Under the pieces are notes generated by a model. The model had not been told where the DNA came from, made no database searches, and saw nothing but the letters and a program-made list of their open reading frames with translations. From Polaromonas sp. (GTDB taxonomy: Bacteria > Pseudomonadota > Gammaproteobacteria > Burkholderiales > Burkholderiaceae_C), in the NCBI GenBank assembly GCA_030655515.1, contig JAURVI010000006.1, forward strand, positions 1-33,036: a DNA stretch of 33,036 nt, read 5' to 3'. A program made the translations under genes and the position numbers. Shown here in pieces: positions 26,063 to 33,036 of this stretch; position 1 is the first letter of the stretch, and each line of letters begins with the position of its first letter.

Positions 26063-26756
26063 AAAGGTTCAAGCTGTCAAGGCAAAGCGTCCAAAAACAG
26101 TGATTGACCATATCCTTAAGCACGGTCAAGTCACGACCGATGAGCTTAAGGCCATGCATGGATATAACCACCCGCCACGTGCGGCGCGCGACGTGCGCGA
26201 GCAAGGCATCGCGCTCAAGACGACGATGGTCAAAGGGCCTGACGGCAGAAAAATCGGTGTTTACTCCTTCGATGAAGCGGGTACTGTGGGGTACTCCAAG
26301 CGCGCCGGACGCACGGCGTTGTCAAGCAAACTCAAAAAAGAACTTATCAAACGCTACAGGTCCCAATGCTTCATTTATCTCGAAACCATGCAGGAACGCG
26401 AACTGCAAGTTGATCACCGGATTCCTTTCGAAGTGGCTGGGGACGCGTCGGACCAGAATCAAAATCCAGACGACTTCATGCTGTTGTGTGGTTCAGCAAA
26501 CCGTGCCAAGTCGTGGGTCTGCGAGCATTGCCCGAATCTGTTGGGCGATAAAAATGTCTTGGTCTGCAAGACCTGCTACTGGGCATATCCTGAGTCATAC
26601 ACCCATGTCGCCACTTTGCTACAGCGCCGGATGGATGTGGTCTGGGCGGGTGAAGAGGTGGCAGATTATGAGGTGGTTCGCAAGCAGGCGACCCAAGCCG
26701 ACCAGACGTTGCCTGAGTTCGTCAAAGACGCCTTGCGCAAGCTACTATTTCAATAG
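26031..26756 (+). CDS. HNH-type restriction endonuclease (R-M nuclease)
   Basis: 241 residues. The N-terminal part (about 20-82: TVIDHILKHGQVTTDELKAM, RAARDVREQGIALKT, GVYSFDE) reads as a winged-helix DNA-binding module. The HNH nuclease core follows: LQVDHRIPFEV (D128, H129) and LLCGSANRAKSWVCEHC with a conserved Asn (N157). Cys pairs CEHC (164, 167) and CKTC (179, 182) should hold a structural zinc. The start overlaps the methyltransferase end by 32 bp. The pairing gives the function: cutting unmodified DNA at the site that the methyltransferase protects. A solitary HNH role is unlikely. The stop lies 4 bp from the convergent argC end, inside a repeat-like hairpin. Confidence 0.85.
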   Translation: MISKLSKQFIEKVQAVKAKRPKTVIDHILKHGQVTTDELKAMHGYNHPPRAARDVREQGIALKTTMVKGPDGRKIGVYSFDEAGTVGYSKRAGRTALSSKLKKELIKRYRSQCFIYLETMQERELQVDHRIPFEVAGDASDQNQNPDDFMLLCGSANRAKSWVCEHCPNLLGDKNVLVCKTCYWAYPESYTHVATLLQRRMDVVWAGEEVADYEVVRKQATQADQTLPEFVKDALRKLLFQ

Positions 26757-26759
26757 CAA
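26735..26759 (-). repeat. REP-like element, copy C, at the R-M/argC junction
   Basis: Minus-strand reading: TTGCTAT, TGAAAT, AGTAGC, TTGCGC. It shares the TTGCTAY...TAGC layout and the GCG end with copies A and B, but lacks about three bases. GCTACTATT and AATAGC can pair. It contains the last codons and stop of the HNH gene and lies between the two convergent genes. Confidence 0.5.
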
Positions 26760-26760
26760 A

Positions 26761-27672
26761 TTACAGTCCCAGCATCAGCTTGAGGTTTTGCACTGCGGCG
26801 CCCGATGCGCCTTTGCCCAGGTTGTCCAGCCGTGCAATCAGCACGGCCTGGCGGAACTCTTCGTTGCCGAACACCCGCAGCTCCATTTTGTTGGTGTCGT
26901 TCAGGGCCAGCGCGTCGATGGCCGTACTGTCGCCGACCGGCTCGACCGTGACCCACTGGCTGCCCGCATAGTGGCGTGCCAGCACGTCCTGAAGTTGCGC
27001 CGCCGTCGGCTGGCCCGGCAGCAGGTCCAGGTGCAGCGGCAACTGCACCAGCATGCCTTGCCTGAAGTTGCCGACCGAAGGCGTGAACACCGGACGGCGA
27101 CTCAAGCCGGTGTATTTCATGATTTCAGGCAGGTGCTTGTGCTTCAGATGGAGGCCGTAAATCTCGAACAAGGGCGCGGTGCCGGCTTCATAAGCTTCGA
27201 TCATGGTGCGTCCGCCGCCGGAGTAACCACTGACTGCGGGCAGGATCAACGGGAAATCTTTGGGGACGATGCCGGCATCGACCAGCGGGCGAACCAGCGC
27301 AATCGCACCCGTGGCATAACAGCCGGGGTTGGTGACGCGCTCGGCTTGCTGCACGGCCACCGCCTGGCCGGCGTCCAGTTCGGGAAAGCCAAACACCCAG
27401 CCGGGCGCGGTACGGTGGGCGGTGGACGCGTCGATGATTTTGGGCTTTTTGCCGGGCAGCGAATCAATCATGGACACCGACTCGCGCGCGGCGTCATCGT
27501 GCAGGCACAGCACCACCAGATCGACGCTGCCCATCAACGCGCGCTTGGCGGCGGCATCCTTGCGCAGTTCGGGGGCGATGCTGACCAGCGCGATGGCAGG
27601 CATGGCTTGCAGGAGCTCACGGATTTGCAGGCCCGTGGTTCCCGCTTCGCCGTCGATAAAGACCTTGGCCAT
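26761..27672 (-). CDS. argC: N-acetyl-gamma-glutamyl-phosphate reductase, short type
   Basis: 303 residues from the ATG at 27672 ([20 protein letters not shown]). It reduces N-acetylglutamyl phosphate in arginine synthesis using NADPH. The N-terminal [10 protein letters not shown] is the nucleotide loop; C118 in [10 protein letters not shown] is the catalytic Cys; [12 protein letters not shown] lies near the active-site His region, and [12 protein letters not shown] supplies a His. Length and the GEAGTTG start mark the shorter argC subclass rather than the about 340-residue type. AGGA precedes the start; an earlier in-frame start (27744) reads non-homologous sequence. It is divergent from sucC. 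Confidence 0.93.
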   Translation of the reverse strand: MAKVFIDGEAGTTGLQIRELLQAMPAIALVSIAPELRKDAAAKRALMGSVDLVVLCLHDDAARESVSMIDSLPGKKPKIIDASTAHRTAPGWVFGFPELDAGQAVAVQQAERVTNPGCYATGAIALVRPLVDAGIVPKDFPLILPAVSGYSGGGRTMIEAYEAGTAPLFEIYGLHLKHKHLPEIMKYTGLSRRPVFTPSVGNFRQGMLVQLPLHLDLLPGQPTAAQLQDVLARHYAGSQWVTVEPVGDSTAIDALALNDTNKMELRVFGNEEFRQAVLIARLDNLGKGASGAAVQNLKLMLGL

Positions 27673-27871
27673 GGTGGCTTTTTCCTGGGAAAACTGTGGA
27701 TGTTCGAGGTTTGAGTCGGGCACAAGGATTGTGCGTTGCAACATGATACAGTTCTGCGCTGCTGCCTGCAGTGACCGAAGGCGTTACATTTTGATGAATT
27801 TGCACCGATGTTGCAGACAAACATCAGGCTGACGCCGACGTCCCTTTTTACCGACTCCTGGAAGTAATTGC

Positions 27872-29032
<1,161 letters not shown>

Positions 29033-29043
29033 ACCACCCCCGA

Positions 29044-29116
29044 AGCGCCTTTGGCGCTCCCCCCTCAAGGGGGCGACCACATGCGGCCCGGCCCTTCGAC
29101 CGGCTCAGGACAGGCC
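29044..29116. repeat. Repeat cluster between sucC and sucD
   Basis: Three structures in a row: hairpin AGCGCC-TTT-GGCGCT (29044-29058); hairpin CCCCC-TCAA-GGGGG (29060-29073); and CCCTTCGACCGGCTCAGGAC (29092-29111), an 18/20 match to the REP arm near 11572-11591. The first two together form a repeat I know as frequent between genes of Comamonadaceae. Confidence 0.8.
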
Positions 29117-29170
29117 AAGGCGGGTTCCGCTGCGGTCACTTGACAATAGCATTCACCTTGTGAGGACAGC

Positions 29171-30064
29171 ATGAGCATTTACATCAACAAAAACACCAAA
29201 GTCATCACGCAGGGCATCACCGGCAAGACCGGCCAGTTCCACACCCGCATGTGCCGCGATTACGCCAATGGCAAAGAATGTTTTGTCGCCGGCGTGAACC
29301 CGAAGAAAGCCGGCGAAGATTTCGAAGGCATCCCGATTTTCGCCAACGTGGCGGAAGCGGCCGGTGCCACCGGCGCGACCGTGTCGGTCATCTACGTGCC
29401 GCCGGCCGGCGCAGCCGCCGCGATCTGGGAAGCCGTGGAAGCCAACCTCGACCTGGCCATTTGCATCACCGAAGGCATTCCCGTGCGCGACATGCTGGAA
29501 GTGCGCAACCGCATGAAGGCCAAAGTGGCTGCCGGCGGCAAGGAAACCCTGCTGCTGGGCCCCAATTGCCCCGGTCTGATCACGCCCGAAGAGATCAAGA
29601 TCGGCATCATGCCCGGCCACATCCATCGCAAGGGCCGCATTGGCGTGGTCAGCCGCTCCGGCACGCTGACCTATGAAGCCGTGGCGCAGCTCACCGAAAT
29701 CGGCCTGGGCCAGTCCAGCGCCGTTGGTATAGGCGGCGACCCGATCAATGGCCTGAAACACATCGACGTGATGCGCGCCTTCAATGACGATCCGGACACC
29801 GATGCCGTCATCATGATTGGCGAAATCGGCGGTTCGGACGAAGCCGACGCGGCCCTATGGTGCAAAGCCAACATGAAAAAACCCATCGTCGGTTTCATCG
29901 CCGGTGTGACAGCGCCAGCGGGCAAGCGCATGGGCCACGCCGGTGCGCTGATTTCCGGCGGCGCGGACACGGCGGACGCCAAGCTGGCGATCATGGAAGC
30001 GTGTGGCTTCACCGTGACCCGCAACCCTTCGGAAATGGCCAAGTTGCTCAAGGCGCTGCTGTAA
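29171..30064 (+). CDS. sucD: Succinyl-CoA synthetase, alpha subunit
   Basis: 297 residues. The N-terminal CoA-binding Rossmann part has VITQGITGKTGQFHTRMCRD and the loop ITEGIPVRDM. The phosphohistidine is about H256 in KRMGHAGALISGG, and GRIGVVSRSGTLTYE is conserved. It carries the phosphate between succinyl-CoA and the nucleotide bound by SucC. GTGAGGA precedes the ATG. Confidence 0.98.
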   Translation: MSIYINKNTKVITQGITGKTGQFHTRMCRDYANGKECFVAGVNPKKAGEDFEGIPIFANVAEAAGATGATVSVIYVPPAGAAAAIWEAVEANLDLAICITEGIPVRDMLEVRNRMKAKVAAGGKETLLLGPNCPGLITPEEIKIGIMPGHIHRKGRIGVVSRSGTLTYEAVAQLTEIGLGQSSAVGIGGDPINGLKHIDVMRAFNDDPDTDAVIMIGEIGGSDEADAALWCKANMKKPIVGFIAGVTAPAGKRMGHAGALISGGADTADAKLAIMEACGFTVTRNPSEMAKLLKALL

Positions 30065-30149
30065 GCTGCTCCGCATTGTGGTTAGTCACTCTTAAAGAGC
30101 GGTCGTTATCAATGACAATTGGTCTTTTTGATTCCCCCTAGAGGTTTCC

Positions 30150-30851
30150 ATGGAAGAGTTCATGACAGCCAGCTTCTGGCTTGCGGTTGGCCAGATCATC
30201 ATGATCGACATCCTGCTGGGTGGCGACAACGCGGTGGTGATCGCTCTGGCATGCCGGAGCCTGCCTGCCAAGCAGCGTACCCAGGGCATTATTTATGGCA
30301 CCTTGGGCGCCATCGCCCTGCGGGTGATCCTGATCGCCTTTGCGCTGGCCCTGCTGGCCATTCCCTACCTCAAGATTGTGGGCGCCGTGCTGCTGCTGTG
30401 GATTGGCGTGAAGCTGATGCAACCCGAAGACGAGGGCGATCACGCCATCAGCTCAAGCGACAAGCTCTGGGGGGCCGTCAAAACCGTGATCATTGCCGAC
30501 CTCGTGATGAGCGTCGACAATGTCCTGGCCATTGCAGGCGCTGCGCAGGGCGCAGGCCAGCAGCATCAGTTGTCACTGGTTATTTTTGGTCTGCTGGTCA
30601 GCATTCCGATCATCGTCTGGGGCAGCCAGTTGGTGCTCAAGCTGATGGGGCGTTTCCCCATCATCATTACCCTGGGCGCCATGCTGCTGGGCTGGATCGC
30701 GGGCCAGATGGCGTACACCGACCTGGCGTTCAAGCCTTACCTGCCCGAGTCGGCTTTTTGGGCTTATGCGTCAGCGATGGTGGGCGCTCTGTTTGTGCTT
30801 GCGGCGGGCAAAGTGATGCAGTGGCGTCAAAAGCCGGCCGACGCAGCCTGA
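30150..30851 (+). CDS. TerC/YjbE-family integral membrane protein
   Basis: 233 residues with about seven hydrophobic segments. The two conserved acidic motifs of the family, LLGGDNAVVIALA and VMSVDNVLAIAG, sit in membrane segments and probably bind a metal ion. Family members are linked to tellurite resistance or to manganese export; no ter genes are nearby, so metal export is the better guess. AGAGG lies just before the ATG. It lies 85 bp after sucD on the same strand. I see no yybP-ykoY riboswitch core in that gap. Confidence 0.9.
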   Translation: MEEFMTASFWLAVGQIIMIDILLGGDNAVVIALACRSLPAKQRTQGIIYGTLGAIALRVILIAFALALLAIPYLKIVGAVLLLWIGVKLMQPEDEGDHAISSSDKLWGAVKTVIIADLVMSVDNVLAIAGAAQGAGQQHQLSLVIFGLLVSIPIIVWGSQLVLKLMGRFPIIITLGAMLLGWIAGQMAYTDLAFKPYLPESAFWAYASAMVGALFVLAAGKVMQWRQKPADAA

Positions 30852-31072
30852 GCTGGTACCCCTGCTTTGATCGGCGGTGCCGCATCAATTTGCAACAGGC
30901 GGTACGCAGGATGTGCGAAAGTCCCTTGTCCAGCCGCAACGCGTCTGGTAATGTCCATGCTTGGGAGGCTTGTAACGGGTCAGCAAGATTGACTGACAAG
31001 TGCGCAAAAAACAAGCCGGTGCCTCAAGCGCATCTGTGCATCTGTTTGGCGAACCAGGACAAAGGGTGGGGC

Positions 31073-31395
31073 ATGGCCACAGCATCAAGTAAGCGCCGTC
31101 AATTCTGACGGTCCGACGGGTTTGTTGGCGTCCTGGTGTTGCTTGCTGTCCTGATGATGCATGGCGCCACCGACTTTTTGGGTACGCTGGAGCGGCGCTA
31201 TTACGACTTTGCCAGCACCAGTACCTCGCGCCAGCCTTCGGACCGCATGGCGATCATCGCGATAGACGACCAGAGCATCGCCAACATCGGGCGCCTGGCC
31301 GATATCGCGGCTGGGTCGCTCAGCAAAAAACGAGGGTTGCCCGCTCACCTTATGATGAGCCTGTAGCCAATGCAGATACAGATTTGAAACCATAA
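31073..31395 (+). pseudogene. CHASE2-type sensor (probably Ser/Thr kinase) gene, nonsense codon plus large deletion
   Basis: From ATG 31073 the frame reads MATASSKRRQF, an in-frame TGA (31106-31108), then RSDGFVGVLVLLAVLMMHGA (a membrane anchor), LGTLERRYYDFASTSTSRQP and MAIIAIDDQSIANIGR. This is the start of a CHASE2 extracellular sensor. The TGA probably replaces a TGG. After IGR (about 31293) the family sequence ends and the frame closes at 31366. In another frame the following DNA reads QQKTRVARSPYDEPVANADT and DLKP then TAA at 31393-31395, 10 bp before the phosphatase ATG, which looks like the original C-terminal tail. The rest of CHASE2 and the catalytic domain are gone. The PP2C and FHA genes downstream suggest a Ser/Thr kinase; an adenylate cyclase is the alternative. 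Confidence 0.68.
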
Positions 31396-31405
31396 CAACT
31401 CTACG

Positions 31406-32191
31406 ATGATTTACGAGATTTGCACCCAGACGGATCCTGGCTTGACGCGGGACAACAACGAAGACTCGGTGGCGTTTGACGCCGCGACCGGCCTTTGCCT
31501 TCTGGCCGATGGCATGGGCGGCTATAACGCGGGGGAAATCGCCAGTGGCATGGCAACGGCCTTCATCAAATCGGAGCTGAGCCGCTGGCTGTCGCAGGCC
31601 GGCAAACACGCCAACAGCAAGGAAGTGCGGCGTGCGATGGAGATCTGCGTTGAAAACGCCAACCATTCCATTTTCAACGCGGCCAACTCCAATCCGCAGT
31701 ATTCCGGCATGGGCACCACGCTGGTTGTCGCTGCATTCCAGAGCACGCGCCTGATGCTGGGCCACATCGGCGACTCGCGTTGCTACCGTTTGCGGGGTGC
31801 TCAGCTCCAGCAGATCACCAAGGACCACTCCTTGTTACAAGAACAGATCGATGCAGGGCTGATCACCCCGGAACAGGCGCTAACCTCGGCAAACAAAAAT
31901 CTGGTGACACGGGCTTTGGGGGTGGAGGACGCGGTGTTGCTGGAAGTCAACGAACACGGCGTGGAACCGGGCGATCTCTACCTGATGTGCTCGGACGGCC
32001 TGTCCGACATGATCGGTGATGGTGAAATTGCGGCTATCCTAGCGGGGTCGAAGCCGCTGGAACAAACAGCCAAGCAGCTCATTGCCGCGGCCAATGACAG
32101 CGGCGGGCGGGATAATATTTCGGTCGTGCTGGTGCAAGTCAAGGAGGTCTCGGTCAAGCGCGGACTACTATCCAAAATGTTGGGTAAATAG
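31406..32191 (+). CDS. PP2C-family Ser/Thr protein phosphatase
   Basis: 261 residues, the size of bacterial Stp-type enzymes. Motifs in order: GLTRDNNEDS (residues 12-21), LLADGMGGYNAGEIAS (metal-binding D35), MGTTLVVAAF, LGHIGDSRCYRLR, ITKDHSLLQEQIDAG, VTRALG, LMCSDGLSDMI and GGRDNISVVLV. All metal-binding Asp positions are present, so it should be an active, metal-dependent, cytosolic phosphatase. It follows the broken kinase-like gene by 10 bp and precedes the FHA gene by 42 bp: the classic kinase-phosphatase-FHA signalling set, now without an intact kinase in this window. No strong ribosome site precedes the ATG, which fits former coupling to the upstream gene. Confidence 0.95.
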   Translation: MIYEICTQTDPGLTRDNNEDSVAFDAATGLCLLADGMGGYNAGEIASGMATAFIKSELSRWLSQAGKHANSKEVRRAMEICVENANHSIFNAANSNPQYSGMGTTLVVAAFQSTRLMLGHIGDSRCYRLRGAQLQQITKDHSLLQEQIDAGLITPEQALTSANKNLVTRALGVEDAVLLEVNEHGVEPGDLYLMCSDGLSDMIGDGEIAAILAGSKPLEQTAKQLIAAANDSGGRDNISVVLVQVKEVSVKRGLLSKMLGK

Positions 32192-32233
32192 GCAGATTGA
32201 GTGCGAAATGTTGAAAACAGACAGGAGTCGGCC

Positions 32234-32896
32234 ATGCCGAAAATGATCGTCTCTATTGACGGTGTCGTGGTTAAAGAGGTCCAGCTCACCAAGGACCGCA
32301 CGTCCCTGGGGCGGCGGCCTTACAACGACATCGTCATCGACAACCTGGCCGTCAGTGGGGAACACGCCGTTCTGCTGATGGCGGGCAATGACGTTTTCGT
32401 CGAGGACTTGAACAGCACCAACGGCACTTACCTCAATGGCAAAACGGTCAAAAAGCACTTGCTAGCCAACGGCGACACGATTGAAATCGGCAAGTACAAG
32501 ATCAAGTATGTGAACGAGGCCGCGAATGCCGGCTTTGAGAAAACGATGATGTTCAAGGCCGGCTCGGCCGGCATGGCCGCAGTGGCGGGCGCGGCGTCTG
32601 CTGCCGCCGCCGCACCCGCCACTGCGGGTGCGGGTGCCAGCGCGGCCATCAAGGTCATGTCGGGTGCGGCCGCCGGTCGGGAGGTCGCTCTGGTCAAGGT
32701 GGTGACCACCATTGGCAAGCCCGGGGTGGCGGTTGCCGCCATTACCCGACGGCCCCACGGTTTTGTGGTGGCGCATGTGGAGGGTGGCAGCAAGCCGACG
32801 CTCAACGGCGCCCCGATAGGCGCTGAACCTGTCCAGCTCAAGAACGGTGATGTCCTTGAGCTGGCGGGGACTCAAATGCAGTTCGTGCAGCATTGA
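32234..32896 (+). CDS. FHA-domain protein with a second, degenerate FHA-like domain
   Basis: 220 residues from the ATG at 32234; CAGGAG lies seven bases upstream, which decides against an earlier in-frame codon at 32201. The N-terminal FHA domain (about 1-95) has the phosphothreonine-binding residues in TSLGRRPYNDIVIDN, VSGEHAVL and DLNSTNGTYLNG. An Ala-rich flexible linker (about 110-145) follows. The C-terminal part (EVALVKVVTTIGKPG, HGFVVAHVEG, LNGAPIG, LKNGDVLELAGTQMQF) keeps the FHA beta pattern but lacks the Arg and Ser of the pocket, so it probably does not bind phosphothreonine. A KTMMFKAG stretch before the linker holds a Thr that could be a phosphorylation site. Likely an adaptor reading Ser/Thr kinase output. 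Confidence 0.9.
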   Translation: MPKMIVSIDGVVVKEVQLTKDRTSLGRRPYNDIVIDNLAVSGEHAVLLMAGNDVFVEDLNSTNGTYLNGKTVKKHLLANGDTIEIGKYKIKYVNEAANAGFEKTMMFKAGSAGMAAVAGAASAAAAAPATAGAGASAAIKVMSGAAAGREVALVKVVTTIGKPGVAVAAITRRPHGFVVAHVEGGSKPTLNGAPIGAEPVQLKNGDVLELAGTQMQFVQH

Positions 32897-32925
32897 TCTA
32901 GGGAAGCGCGGATTTATTCGTCGTG

Positions 32926-33030
32926 GATTCCCGGCGCTTGGCTTGGGATGGGCTGCAAGGCGCAATTTGCAGCCAATAGCCGTAGCTATTGGCAAAAATT
33001 GCAACGCCGCAGACCGCCCAAGCCAGGGGA
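32926..33030. repeat. Long imperfect inverted repeat downstream of the FHA gene
   Basis: The centre is GCCAATAGC-CGTA-GCTATTGGC (32972-32993, nine perfect pairs). Moving outwards, AATTTGC and GCAAAATT-type stretches pair, then GGCTTGGG (32940-32947) with CCCAAGCC (33017-33024), and weaker pairing continues to about 32926 and 33030. The roughly 100-bp hairpin could end the operon or be a non-coding mobile repeat. It stops close to the window edge. Confidence 0.8.
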
Positions 33031-33036
33031 TCGGGG

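Noticed and set aside
26104..27714. Plus-strand open frame of 536 codons spanning the HNH gene and argC
   Set aside because: It runs out of frame through the HNH gene and antisense through argC, both of which have clear family motifs in their own frames.
29663..30064. Minus-strand frames under sucD as small genes
   Set aside because: They lie entirely inside sucD, which is conserved along its full length, and show no motif.
30065..30149. yybP-ykoY manganese riboswitch before the TerC gene
   Set aside because: Only 85 bp are available and I could not find the conserved core of that riboswitch.

Overview
The window looks like chromosomal DNA of a betaproteobacterium of the family Comamonadaceae, with Polaromonas or Rhodoferax the closest type I can suggest from memory. 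The basis is high GC coding, the protein families and their order (recA-recX, sucCD-TerC, group I birA followed by a SPOR protein), and intergenic repeats typical of that family. No search was run, so the genus is an inference. I see no tRNA, rRNA, CRISPR array, transposase or integrase.

Layout. 1-3936: 3' part of a very large repeat-built secreted adhesin, open at the left edge. 4056-5984: SEC-C/TPR-like protein. 6281-7097: minus-strand toxin-antitoxin operon (Phd/YefM-like antitoxin, RelE-like toxin, truncated PIN toxin) behind a perfect 24-bp palindrome. 7118-9224: minus-strand murU-like and pepP genes. 9458-12629: transketolase and GAPDH, separated by a REP-like fold. 12740-13291: orphan protein. 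13609-14067: bacteriohemerythrin behind an FNR-type promoter. 14178-15748: SPOR protein and birA. 15776-16375: SET-domain methyltransferase. 16452-16747: thioredoxin-like gene with an internal deletion. 16744-19782: topoisomerase III with a C-terminal SWIB domain. 19905-20459: periplasmic PEBP protein. 20484-22683: TctDE-like two-component system. 22772-23266: MarR regulator. 23432-25051: recA-recX. 25106-26756: a compact restriction-modification pair. 26761-27672: argC. 27872-30064: sucC and sucD, split by intergenic repeats. 30150-30851: TerC-family membrane protein. 31073-31395: wreck of a CHASE2-type sensor gene, probably a Ser/Thr kinase. 31406-32896: PP2C phosphatase and FHA protein. 32926-33030: long imperfect inverted repeat.

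Most genes are housekeeping: central carbon metabolism (tkt, gap, sucCD), recombination (recA, recX, topB), cofactor and cell-wall recycling (birA, murU) and arginine synthesis (argC). Accessory material sits between them: adhesin, toxin-antitoxin locus, orphan gene and restriction-modification pair. Two genes (tlpA-like and CHASE2 kinase-like) show the same kind of damage: N-terminus and C-terminal tail kept, the middle lost, and the frame shifted at the join.

The most interesting points are small palindromic repeats lying in frame inside tkt and topB; a SET methyltransferase next to a topoisomerase carrying a histone-H1-like Lys/Ala tail and a SWIB domain; the RelE-plus-PIN toxin operon with a possible leaderless antitoxin start; and a phosphatase-FHA pair whose sensor kinase gene is broken. 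I found no clearly new multigene system; these are the best leads.
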